Origin: Bermanella marisrubri
GTDB taxonomy: Bacteria; Pseudomonadota; Gammaproteobacteria; Pseudomonadales; Oceanobacteraceae
Assembly (NCBI RefSeq): GCF_012295615.1
Contig: NZ_CP051183.1
Location: 2,941,001-3,005,000 of the forward strand
Length of the DNA stretch: 64,000 nucleotides
Reading direction: 5' to 3'
The notes beneath the pieces were generated by a model. It saw only the letters and a list, made by a program, of their open reading frames with translations, had not been told where the DNA came from and did no database searches. Numbering within the stretch: position 1 is the stretch's first letter; the number at the start of each line of letters is the position of its first letter. A program made the translations under genes and the position numbers. Below are positions 38,058-46,490 of the stretch, one piece after another.

Positions 38058-38206
38058 ATTTACCTCAGGTCTTGCCAAAACAATAGCGCCAATGAGACGG
38101 ATTGTTTGATAACGCCATAAGCCATTGAGGGCTCAAGTATGTTGACGTTACCGCTCTTCCACTGGATTTGGTCACAGCAGTAAAAGCAGGCTACTCCCCT
38201 AAGATG
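38058..38206 (-). promoter_or_regulatory. yybP-ykoY manganese riboswitch
   Basis: Read on the minus strand: AGGGGAGTAGCCTGCTTTT near the 5' end, GTAACGTCAACATACTTGAG in the middle, and GGCAAGACCTGAGG at the 3' end; these are the conserved segments of the proteobacterial yybP-ykoY aptamer. Downstream, GCAACC/GGTTGC can form one hairpin, while GGCGGGA (in its loop) can pair with TCCCGCC just before the start codon. These look like alternative structures that hide or expose the ribosome site; no U-tract is present, so control is probably translational. Confidence 0.93.
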
Positions 38207-38212
38207 CTGGGC

Positions 38213-38240
38213 ATTATAAAAAGAACCGGTATAAGGTCAA
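38213..38240 (-). promoter_or_regulatory. Sigma-70 promoter of the riboswitch-UPF0016 transcript
   Basis: Minus strand TTGACC (38240-38235), 16-bp spacer, TATAAT (38218-38213). The predicted start, about 7 bases further, coincides with the first conserved bases of the riboswitch. Confidence 0.75.
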
Positions 38241-38244
38241 GTCA

Positions 38245-38273
38245 TTGACCGAAAACGGCCTAGCAAATCTACT
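38245..38273 (+). promoter_or_regulatory. Candidate sigma-70 promoter of lipA
   Basis: TTGACC (38245-38250), 17-bp spacer, TCTACT (38268-38273), 75 bp before lipA and back to back with the riboswitch promoter. A second TATACT-like -10 lies nearer the gene. Confidence 0.5.
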
Positions 38274-38347
38274 GAATCCAAAACAAATCCTTACTAAAGC
38301 GTGATATCCTATACTCATCTTTATCGGTCCCATGTTTTGAGGTATTC

Positions 38348-39421
38348 ATGTCCAAATCAGCGCCGGCCAATCCTGACAAGCAAGCCAGTGATCAAGCCGC
38401 CCAAGAGCCCGTTCGCAGTGGTAGCAAATTCAAAAGCGAGCAAGGATTCAGTGCCATTAAAGATGGTATTAAGTCGGGTTCCGGACATGCTGAAAACGCC
38501 CCTATTTTGCGCAAGCCTAAATGGTTAAGAGCCAAGATTCCAAGTGGTCAGCGCTTTGAAGCCGTCAAATCCAATGTACGTGAACATCGCCTAAGCACGG
38601 TTTGTGAAGAAAGCCATTGCCCAAATATCGGCGAATGCTGGAATAACGGCACGGCCACCATCATGGTGATGGGCTCCGTCTGTACTCGAGCTTGTCGCTT
38701 CTGTGCAGTCGATACCGGCAACCCAAAAGGCTGGTTAGATCGAGAGGAGCCCGCTAATGTTGCCGAATCGGTAGAACTCATGGGGCTGCGCTACATTGTA
38801 TTAACGTCAGTCGATCGAGATGACCTAGAGGACGGTGGTGCCCAGCATTACGCCGACTGTGTAAAGTCCATCAAACAACGCACTCCAGACGTAAAAGTGG
38901 AAGCCCTAACACCAGACTTTGATGGCATTGAAGAACACGTTGCCAAAGTGGTTGATTCGGGCCTCGATGTCTTTGCGCAAAATGTGGAAACCGTAAAACG
39001 TCTGACTCACGATGTACGTGACCCTCGTGCTGGTTACGAGCAAACCATTGAAGTACTGCGCTTCGCTAAGCAGCACAACCCAGAGGTGTTAACAAAAACT
39101 AGCATCATGGTAGGCCTAGGCGAAACCGACGAAGAAATCTATGAAGCCATGGATGACTTGCGCGCCGCCAATGTGGATATTTTAACTCTGGGCCAATACC
39201 TGCGTCCGACGCGTAATCACTTACCTATTGACCGTTATGTGACACCAGAGCAGTTTAATCGCTATCGCGAAATTGGTTTAGAAAAAGGCTTTATGGAAGT
39301 AGCGTCTGGGGCCATGGTACGTTCTAGCTATCGTGCGGACCAAGTATTCGAAAAGAATAATCTAGGTATAGAATTACCAGCAATCCCAGACACCGACCGC
39401 ATTCCGGTAAAACAGGTGTAA
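38348..39421 (+). CDS. lipA: Lipoyl synthase
   Basis: 357 aa; E. coli LipA has 321, the excess being a ~40-residue polar N-terminal extension. Radical-SAM enzyme inserting two sulfurs into octanoyl-lipoyl domains. Auxiliary-cluster cysteines C86, C91 and C97 ([13 protein letters not shown]), radical-SAM cysteines C112, C116 and C119 (CTRACRFC), and the C-terminal RSSY serine ligand are all present. lipB is not adjacent; the gene stands alone with its own terminator. Confidence 0.97.
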   Translation: MSKSAPANPDKQASDQAAQEPVRSGSKFKSEQGFSAIKDGIKSGSGHAENAPILRKPKWLRAKIPSGQRFEAVKSNVREHRLSTVCEESHCPNIGECWNNGTATIMVMGSVCTRACRFCAVDTGNPKGWLDREEPANVAESVELMGLRYIVLTSVDRDDLEDGGAQHYADCVKSIKQRTPDVKVEALTPDFDGIEEHVAKVVDSGLDVFAQNVETVKRLTHDVRDPRAGYEQTIEVLRFAKQHNPEVLTKTSIMVGLGETDEEIYEAMDDLRAANVDILTLGQYLRPTRNHLPIDRYVTPEQFNRYREIGLEKGFMEVASGAMVRSSYRADQVFEKNNLGIELPAIPDTDRIPVKQV

Positions 39422-39453
39422 GCAATTCGTCCTATTCTTTGGCAAACATGCAT

Positions 39454-39487
39454 AAAGGCTGCTTAACTAATTAAGTAGCCTTTTTTT
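39454..39487 (+). terminator. Rho-independent terminator of lipA
   Basis: A 13-bp stem with one G-T pair (39454-39466 with 39471-39483), loop CTAA, then T7. It ends 12 bp before the interrupted EAL gene. Confidence 0.9.
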
Positions 39488-39636
39488 ACGAGTTGCTTAT
39501 GCCCTCAAACGCACATGGATGCAGCCGCTGCCGGGACGAAGCACCGCTAGACTTTGACTTTAGCTTTGCCTTCCAACCCATTGTGGATATCACCACGGGT
39601 AAACCGTTTTCTTATGAAGCCCTTGTTAGAGGCGTT

Positions 39637-41431
39637 GAGACTGTAGAAAAACCCCATTTCCTTTATAAATTTTGATAAAATGCACCTTCGCATATGGAGG
39701 TGTGACAATGCCAAAATTCATTCCTTACAATTACGATCAAACCTCAATGGTTGTAATTAATTTCAAAGATCAATTGCAACCGGGTACGTTTGAGTACGCT
39801 GTTCATTACTTGATTAATGAAAAACTCGATCTTTCTATTTTCTATCCTAAGTACAGTAATCATGATAGTGGCCGTCCTGCCTATGACCCAGCTATTTTGT
39901 TAAAGATCATATTGTTTGCGTATTCAAAAGGCATTACTTCTAGTCGTGAAATTCAATGGTGCTGCGAAACCAATATCATTTTTAAGGCGTTGTCCTGCGA
40001 TACGGTACCCCACTTCACAACCATTGCCTCCTTCGTGAGCGGTCATTCCTCTGAAATTGAAAACCTATTTGAACAGATCCTTTTAATCTGTCACGAGCAA
40101 GGATTGCTAGGTAACGAACTGTTTGCCATTGATGGATGTAAGATGTCATCCAATGCGGCAAAGGAATGGTCAGGTACTTTTAAAGAATTAGAGGAAAAGC
40201 GAGCAAAGATAAAGCGCTTGATCAAGCATCATATTACCGAGCATAAAAAGATCGATAAAAACGAATCCCTTGGTGAGGAACGAGCCAAGTGCGCTCAGCA
40301 AGCCATTAAAACTTTATCTGATGCTTACGATAAGATTGATAAGTTCCTAAAGACGTCTAGTCCAAGGATGGGGCAAGGCAAGAGAAAACAGGAAGTTAAA
40401 AGTAACATCACCGACAATCAGTCAGGCAAGATGACCACCAGTAAAGGAACCATTCAAGGCTACAATGGTGTGGCAACGGTCGATAAAAAGCATCAAATCA
40501 TTATTGATGCGCAAGCCTTTGGAGAGGGCCAGGAACACCATACGTTGAGGCCTATTATAGAAAAAGTGCGAGAAAGATATAAGCGAATAGGCATTAGCAA
40601 AGATATCTACAAAAAGAAAACCATAGTGACTGCCGACACGGGCTTCGCCAATGAAGCTAATATGAAATATCTATATGAATCGGGTATTAATGCCTACGTG
40701 CCGGATAATCAGTTTCGAAGCCGAGATCCTAAGTTCGCACGACAAAAGAGAAAATACGGTAAGCGTCATCAGAATGAAAAGAAAAAAAGCCATGTTCGAA
40801 ATGTGATTCCACCCAGTGAATTTAACTTCGATCCAGTGAATCTTGTCTGTGTCTGTCCAGCAGGTGAAACCCTTAGCTATCAAAATACCCGCATCTCAGA
40901 CTCTGGCGTGCCCAAGGCCTTCTTTAATGGCCGAATCATGCAATGTCGAAACTGCGAGCTAAAAACCAAGTGCATGCAAAACCCAGCATCCGCCGATCAC
41001 AGAAAAGGCAGTGGCCGACAGGTCTCTTTCACGCTATCCCATAAGCGAGGGCCAACCTACACCGATTGGATGAAACATCGAGTCGATAGTAAAGAAGGCA
41101 AACAGATTTACAGCCACCGAATGTCGGTAGTAGAACCTGTCTTTGCCAATATCGGAACCAATAAAGGATTAAATCGATTCAGCCTGCGAGGAAAAGACAA
41201 GGTCGAATCCCAATGGCAGCTGTATTGTATGGTTCATAATATTGAAAAGTTAACGAATTACGGGCAATTAAGTCATTAATATAGACATATAGCTGCCTCA
41301 TAGTTTTTATCTTCATTATTTTAGTGTTTAAGGTTGATAATTAAAATTGATGTGGCAAATTAACGGCTAATTAAATTAAGTATTTAGGCTGTAGGGAATC
41401 ATGGTCCTTAAAGTGGTTTTTCTACAGCCTC
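39637..41431 (+). mobile_element. IS1182-family insertion sequence, complete, 1795 bp
   Basis: The terminal inverted repeats begin GAGACTGTAGAAAAACC (left, from 39637) and GAGGCTGTAGAAAAACC (right, complement of the end at 41431), one mismatch in 17. The flanks are GTT at 39634-39636 and GTT at 41432-41434, a 3-bp target duplication that equals codon 46 of the target gene. One transposase gene. A further partial end-like word (AGGCTGTAGGGAA) lies inside at 41387-41399. Confidence 0.92.
39708..41279 (+). CDS. IS1182-family transposase
   Basis: 523 aa. DDE transposase with an N-terminal DUF772-like domain (SGRPAYDPAILLKIILFAYS, GITSSREIQWCCETNI). Likely catalytic residues lie in LFAIDGCKMSSNAAKEWSG, VTADTGFANEANM and RMSVVEPVFANIG. 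A cysteine pair (CRNCELKTKC) precedes the last part. The start at 39708 has a GGAGG site 7 bp upstream; the longer TTG frame from 39672 is unlikely. The reading frame is intact. Confidence 0.93.
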   Translation: MPKFIPYNYDQTSMVVINFKDQLQPGTFEYAVHYLINEKLDLSIFYPKYSNHDSGRPAYDPAILLKIILFAYSKGITSSREIQWCCETNIIFKALSCDTVPHFTTIASFVSGHSSEIENLFEQILLICHEQGLLGNELFAIDGCKMSSNAAKEWSGTFKELEEKRAKIKRLIKHHITEHKKIDKNESLGEERAKCAQQAIKTLSDAYDKIDKFLKTSSPRMGQGKRKQEVKSNITDNQSGKMTTSKGTIQGYNGVATVDKKHQIIIDAQAFGEGQEHHTLRPIIEKVRERYKRIGISKDIYKKKTIVTADTGFANEANMKYLYESGINAYVPDNQFRSRDPKFARQKRKYGKRHQNEKKKSHVRNVIPPSEFNFDPVNLVCVCPAGETLSYQNTRISDSGVPKAFFNGRIMQCRNCELKTKCMQNPASADHRKGSGRQVSFTLSHKRGPTYTDWMKHRVDSKEGKQIYSHRMSVVEPVFANIGTNKGLNRFSLRGKDKVESQWQLYCMVHNIEKLTNYGQLSH

Positions 41432-42061
41432 GTTAATGGCGAAGGTGCGTTTTCCGTCTTAGACAAAATCAATGACGACAATCGTTATCAGTTTGACCAA
41501 ACCTGTCGAGTCAAAGCCGTTACCCTAGCGCAGAAACTCGGCATTGAATGCCGCCTCAACATCAACTTTTTACCTAACGCGGTATACGAGCCGGCTTCTT
41601 GTATTCAAACAACAATCAAAGCCGCCGATGAGGTTGGATTTCCTGTTGAAAACATTGTATTCGAATTCTTGGAAAGTGAAGAAATAAAAGATCGCGAACA
41701 TCTAAAGCGCATTGTTACAGACTACCAAGCTCGTGGTATGAACACTGCTATTGATGACTTCGGAGCTGGCTATGCAGGCCTTGGCTTGCTAGCAGAGTAT
41801 CAACCGGACTTTTTAAAACTTGATATGCTTTTGGTACGTGATGTGGATACAGATGAAAAGAAACACATCATTCTTAAAGGTATGATCGAAGTAGCCTATG
41901 CACTCAACATTCGTATCATTGCTGAAGGTGTAGAGACCCGAGGGGAAATGCAAACACTGAAAGACTTGGGTGTAGAACTTATCCAAGGCTATTACTTTGC
42001 GAAACCTGGTTTTGAATGCCTGCCGAACATTCAAAACCTGTAACATATAAAACGCAAAAAC

Positions 42062-43045
42062 TTACCAATTACAGATATGAGTTTTCACTAGCTCCGACAT
42101 CATTTCAATATGATCAGAGCGATCATTTAGGCAAGGAATATAATGGTACTCTTTGCCACCGGCTTCCAAAAAGTTCTCACGATTTTCTTCTTCCAATTCC
42201 TCTAATGTTTCTAAGCAATCAGCAGAAAAGGCGGGGCTGATAATATCCACACGCTTTACACCAGACTTCCCCCAGTCTTCAAGCGTATGATCAGTATAGG
42301 GCTTGACCCACTCTTCACGGCCAAAGCGAGATTGGAAAGTACAAAGGTATTCGTTCTCTTTTAAATCTAAAGCATGCGCCAAAGCATCAGCAGTAGCTTT
42401 ACATTGGCGCGGATACGGATCGCCATTGTCTGCGTAGCGCTGTGGGATACCATGGAAAGACATCATTAATTTATCGCCTTTACCGTGCTCCTTCCAATAC
42501 TCTTTAACCGAATTCGTGAGGGCTTGAATGTATAAAGGGTGCTGATGGTACTCGTTAACAAACCGCATTTCTGGCAGGTGTGGACAACGCTTTAAACCTT
42601 TAGCCAATCGATCAAAAACCGCACCCGTGGTGGACGCACTGAACTGAGGATACAGCGGCAACACCAGCATTTTTTCCACGCCCTTTTGTCGCAAATTGCG
42701 CCCGGCTGTTTCCATACTAGGTTCGCCATAGGTCATGGCTAATTCCACAGGGATATCTAAACCTTGCTGATCAAGCGCGTCTTGCAAAGCGCGCTGTTGG
42801 CGCTTGCTGATGGCCATAAGAGGAGAACCATCTTCCGTCCAGATACTTTGATAACCCTTTGCAACGCGACCGGGACGAAAACGTAAGATAATGCCGTTTA
42901 AAATTAACCACCAGATAGGACGAGGCACGTCCACGACGCGGCGATCCCATAAAAATTCGGCTAAATATTTGCGAACGGCTTTAGCGGTAGGCGCTTCGGG
43001 TGTACCAAGGTTGACTAATAAAACACCGATTTTAACTTGAGACAC
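42062..43045 (-). CDS. hemH: Ferrochelatase
   Basis: 327 aa. Inserts Fe2+ into protoporphyrin IX, the last step of haem synthesis. Opens VKIGVLLVNLGTPEAPT; has the ferrochelatase signature with catalytic His in LMMSFHGIPQRY, and the acidic proton-transfer motif DCLETLEELEEENRE. Normal length. Convergent with the interrupted EAL gene, 18 bp away. Confidence 0.96.
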   Translation of the reverse strand: MSQVKIGVLLVNLGTPEAPTAKAVRKYLAEFLWDRRVVDVPRPIWWLILNGIILRFRPGRVAKGYQSIWTEDGSPLMAISKRQQRALQDALDQQGLDIPVELAMTYGEPSMETAGRNLRQKGVEKMLVLPLYPQFSASTTGAVFDRLAKGLKRCPHLPEMRFVNEYHQHPLYIQALTNSVKEYWKEHGKGDKLMMSFHGIPQRYADNGDPYPRQCKATADALAHALDLKENEYLCTFQSRFGREEWVKPYTDHTLEDWGKSGVKRVDIISPAFSADCLETLEELEEENRENFLEAGGKEYHYIPCLNDRSDHIEMMSELVKTHICNW

Positions 43046-43135
43046 AGTATCCCCTTAACATATGCGGTCTGCATTAATGATAGGGCAACTATACGCGCTA
43101 TTCTAGAGCGCGGTTCAAACGCTCTGTAAAATTTA

Positions 43136-44455
43136 TTAGCGCAACTTCTCCATCAATACGTAATACCACATGCCTAGCGCTAAGAATTGATTACCAATCC
43201 ATTCACTGCCAGGTAAACGCACATGATTGCACTGAGCAAAAGTATCGAAATCCTTCATATGGCCAGTGATGGCATTGGCCATAATTTCACTGACAATATG
43301 CGAAAGCGCGATACCATGACCACTATAGCCTTGTGCGTAGAATACGTTGTCGGAAAGCTTACCTAACTGCGGAATACGATTGATAACAATGCCCATCATG
43401 CCAGACCATTGATAATCAATTTTCACGCCTTTTAATCGAGGAAATGTTCGCTCAATGGCCGGACGCAATTCCGCCTCGATATTACGGCTTTCACGCCCAG
43501 AATAATTAGCACCGCCGCCAAACAAAAGGCGCTTGTCTTTGGTTAAACGGTAATAGTCCAAAACAAAGCGACAATCATAAACTGCTACATCTTTTGGATT
43601 AATCAAATCTGCTACATCGCCCAGTGGCTCCGTGGCCACAATACCGCCTGCGGCTGGGAAAATTTTACCGCTCATTTTTAAGCGCTCTAATCGATGATAG
43701 GCGTTGCCTGCTAGCATCACAGTATTGGCCGTTATCGATCCTTTTTCAGTGAAAACTTTAGCCGGTTTATTGGCAGCGCTATTGCCATGATCAATATTGA
43801 TAACTGGGCTATTTTCAAAAAACCGAACGCCCAGAGATTCTGCAGCTAGTGCTTCGCCTAAGCATAAATCCAAACTGTGCAGATGCATGTTCTTTTTATT
43901 GTAAATACCACCGTGGTAAATGTCCGTTTCTAGAAATTCAGATATGCCCTCGCGGTCCACTAACTGCGCCTGATCACCCAAGCCATGCTCAACCAACTCT
44001 TGATAATCCGCTTCCAGCTCTTTCATGTGAGCGGGTTTATAGGCCGTGTGTAAATGACCAAACTTGAGATCACAATCGATGCCGTACTTTTCGATGCGCT
44101 CTTTAATAATGTCGTGGCCGTGAAAACGCAGATGCCAAATAAAGTTATCTACATCATTGCCAAGGGCGCGACGCATTTGCTTGCGCATAGCACCATCACC
44201 ACTGAGGCTACCAGTGACTTGGCCCCCATTGCGCCCAGTGGCGCCCCAGCCCAGTTTACTGGCTTCAATAACGGCGACCTTTAAGCCGCGTTCAGCCAGC
44301 TCTAATGCGGTATTCACACCGGTAAAGCCGCCGCCTACAATGGCCACGTCGACACGGATATCGCCCTCTAGCTCTGGATAATCAGACTCTTGCTTGACGG
44401 TGGCAGTGTAATAAGCGCCCACCCTAGGCTGCTTGGCGTTCTCTGATACGCCCAT
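43136..44455 (-). CDS. FAD-dependent amine oxidoreductase (PuuB/DAO type)
   Basis: 439 aa. The FAD-binding dinucleotide motif is VDVAIVGGGFTGVNTALELA, with GWGATGRNGGQVTG following, a pattern of the gamma-glutamylputrescine oxidase group of the DAO family. The C-terminal YAQGYSGHGIALSHIVSEIM closes the FAD site. Probably oxidises an amine or N-acyl polyamine; no other put/puu gene is nearby. The start at 44455 follows a GAGGTG site; a longer frame to 44506 has none. Confidence 0.88.
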   Translation of the reverse strand: MGVSENAKQPRVGAYYTATVKQESDYPELEGDIRVDVAIVGGGFTGVNTALELAERGLKVAVIEASKLGWGATGRNGGQVTGSLSGDGAMRKQMRRALGNDVDNFIWHLRFHGHDIIKERIEKYGIDCDLKFGHLHTAYKPAHMKELEADYQELVEHGLGDQAQLVDREGISEFLETDIYHGGIYNKKNMHLHSLDLCLGEALAAESLGVRFFENSPVINIDHGNSAANKPAKVFTEKGSITANTVMLAGNAYHRLERLKMSGKIFPAAGGIVATEPLGDVADLINPKDVAVYDCRFVLDYYRLTKDKRLLFGGGANYSGRESRNIEAELRPAIERTFPRLKGVKIDYQWSGMMGIVINRIPQLGKLSDNVFYAQGYSGHGIALSHIVSEIMANAITGHMKDFDTFAQCNHVRLPGSEWIGNQFLALGMWYYVLMEKLR

Positions 44456-44544
44456 ATTCACCTCAAAATGTAGAATATATTTTACAATGTTTAGGATTCT
44501 ACACATTAAGGCCGAGCAAGCAAGGCTGGGCAGCTTCTATTCGG

Positions 44545-46419
44545 CTAGTGTCGAGGAATTGTTGCTACCACATCTTGCCAGGACACGTACTTAAAGTTCT
44601 GTAGATCCTCGGGTAAAAAGTTTCGGCCATCTTGCACAACAAGCATGCCTTGCTCAAAACCAGATCCAAGATTGGCAGACGTTACTGCTAATCCATCGGT
44701 TTCCGACGCGCCATCAATGCCCGCATCCAAGTTAAAACCTATTTTAAAGCGGTGTATAAACTCAAAGGGTGCCTTGGCATTCAACAAAACATAGGAGTCA
44801 TTGCCTTGACTGGAAACCACTAGGACACTCTCTTCATGGCCATAATAAATATCCAAACCCTCCACATCATCCACTAGCCAATCGCCATTCACTTCCACAA
44901 CTAACTGAGGTGTCGCTGAAGGATCTTTATAATCTAGAGTCCAGATCCCCTTATCCTCTTCACCCATAAAAATAAGATGCTGTTGGCGATCATAAACACA
45001 GCCTTCTGGTTGGCTTGGCAGTTTGAATTGGCGCACCAGCTCTCCCGACCAACCTTGTTCGCTATCTTTTATGGCATAGACTTCATAGCGACCATCCTTA
45101 GCATTGATCAACGCCAATGGTTGTCCTTCTGGATCGCGACCCATACAAAAACCATATACATCAGTTAGGCCAGTGGATAACTCATTTTGTATTTGTGCGC
45201 GTCCTGTTTCTGGGTCCATAGAAAACAAAGCAATACTGCTATGATCACGATGACTGGCAGCCGCGATATCCATTACTTGTCCTTGAAAGGTGAAACCCTG
45301 AATAACATCCACATTATTAAGGCGACCATTTTCAAAGCGCTGTACCTCTTTGCCCTGTAAATCATATATATGCAAGCCAGCTTTTTTATTGGTGCCTAAA
45401 ACTAAGCTCTTGGCTCCATCTTTTGGATTCACCCAGATTGCAGGGTCGTCCGCCACATCTCCTTGCAAAGGAACGGGTTGGGTTTCCACCACAGGTTTCA
45501 CTTTGACCATAGTGTTAACGTCCTGCATCGAGAATGCTGGCGCATTAAGTGAAAAAGCTAACCATTGCTTTGTATTATCATCAAGCAATACAAACTCTAA
45601 TACGTCATTACTTTTCGATACGAGTAGCTGGTCGGCTTCATAGGTATTAGCAAACGCAAAACGTTTTTCAAATTCGAAGTGATCTGAAAATATCTGATAT
45701 TGATTGAGTGCTTGCTCATCCACAATCCATAAACGATCCTTAAGAAGAACCATAGCAGTTGCCGTGTGCTGAAGATGACCCTGCTGCACAGTATCCACCA
45801 AAGTTCGCTGCATTTGCTTTTCCATATCCAACGGCAATGCCCACACACCAATACCTTCCTCAGAAACTAAAACTCGATCATGAGTAAGATCCATCACACA
45901 ATATTCGCTAAGCGGTGGCAATGTAATAGTACGTAAGTTATGTATCTTTAACTCTTTACTTTCATCGACGTCTAAATGAAAGTGCAATCCGTTTCCGTTT
46001 TCCATCAGTACTAATAAATCACCTTTTCCTTGCTGCATATCAGCGCACATACCTTCTACTGGCGCGGGTAAAATCTGTTTTGAAATAAGACCTTTTTCAT
46101 TAACAGTGATCAGTGTTCGTTCATCCTGAATGGTAAAATACCAAGCTTCTTCTTGGTGTTTTACCATAGTCAACAATTCGAAATCACCCTCTATGCTTTC
46201 TAATACGTCTGGATTATTATTTTTATTTTCAATACGTATTTCAGATTGAGAGACTGAAGCGGAGTGGTTCTTCCATTGCTGCTTAGCAATGACCTTATCC
46301 CATTCATTTTTTATTTCTACATTCAGAGTTCTCTCAACTTGAGATGCCGATTTCGAGTCATCACAAGCTAACAAGAGCGTGCTTAGAGCTATCACCAAGC
46401 AAATATTCAACAATTTCAT
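44545..46419 (-). CDS. Beta-propeller phytase lipoprotein, two-domain
   Basis: 624 aa. Lipoprotein signal with lipobox LLLAC (C19). The C-terminal half (~325-620) is a beta-propeller phytase: GDVADDPAIWVNPKDG, LGTNKKAGLHIYDLQG, RLNNVDV, DVYGFCMGRD, QPEGCVYD, VDDVEGLDIYY and VVSSQGNDSYVL. The N-terminal half is a divergent propeller lacking the DDPAIW motif, as in reported dual-domain phytases. Hydrolyses phytate in the periplasm or at the cell surface with Ca2+. Last gene of phoX-TonB receptor-phytase. Confidence 0.92.
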   Translation of the reverse strand: MKLLNICLVIALSTLLLACDDSKSASQVERTLNVEIKNEWDKVIAKQQWKNHSASVSQSEIRIENKNNNPDVLESIEGDFELLTMVKHQEEAWYFTIQDERTLITVNEKGLISKQILPAPVEGMCADMQQGKGDLLVLMENGNGLHFHLDVDESKELKIHNLRTITLPPLSEYCVMDLTHDRVLVSEEGIGVWALPLDMEKQMQRTLVDTVQQGHLQHTATAMVLLKDRLWIVDEQALNQYQIFSDHFEFEKRFAFANTYEADQLLVSKSNDVLEFVLLDDNTKQWLAFSLNAPAFSMQDVNTMVKVKPVVETQPVPLQGDVADDPAIWVNPKDGAKSLVLGTNKKAGLHIYDLQGKEVQRFENGRLNNVDVIQGFTFQGQVMDIAAASHRDHSSIALFSMDPETGRAQIQNELSTGLTDVYGFCMGRDPEGQPLALINAKDGRYEVYAIKDSEQGWSGELVRQFKLPSQPEGCVYDRQQHLIFMGEEDKGIWTLDYKDPSATPQLVVEVNGDWLVDDVEGLDIYYGHEESVLVVSSQGNDSYVLLNAKAPFEFIHRFKIGFNLDAGIDGASETDGLAVTSANLGSGFEQGMLVVQDGRNFLPEDLQNFKYVSWQDVVATIPRH

Positions 46420-46490
46420 AATTTCCTCATTACTACTAAATTAAGCGCAGCAAACTTATCCGCTACGCTTTTTGCCATAACCCACTCTAT

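Larger units (their letters stand above)
39499..42043 (+). pseudogene. EAL-domain c-di-GMP phosphodiesterase gene interrupted by an IS
   Basis: Joining 39499-39636 to 41435-42043 restores a 248-aa EAL protein without any frameshift. It would start MPSNAHGCSRCRDEAPLDFD (a CxxC near the N-terminus) and contain the EAL motif (E40, YEALVRG), LNINFLPN, VFEFLE, AIDDFGAGYAG, FLKLD, IIAEGVET and the final QGYYFAKP. All catalytic motifs survive in the reconstruction, so the insertion seems recent. As it stands, the left fragment ends in the IS at 39675. The right fragment (ATG at 41669) lacks the EAL motif and is unlikely to be active. Confidence 0.93.

Noticed and set aside
39672-39707. Longer transposase start at TTG 39672
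   Set aside because: The ATG at 39708 has a GGAGG ribosome site at proper spacing and gives the standard N-terminus.
41387-41399. Second insertion-sequence end inside the element (AGGCTGTAGGGAA)
   Set aside because: It matches the terminal repeat only over about 10 bp and has no partner, so it was not treated as a separate element.
44769-45168. Plus-strand frames within the phytase gene
   Set aside because: They lie entirely antisense to a well-supported gene and show no family motifs.
46444-46469. Terminator between the TonB receptor and phytase genes
   Set aside because: AGCGCAGC/GCTACGCT forms a short stem, but its T-run is on the plus strand, the wrong side for the minus-strand operon; it may only modulate expression.
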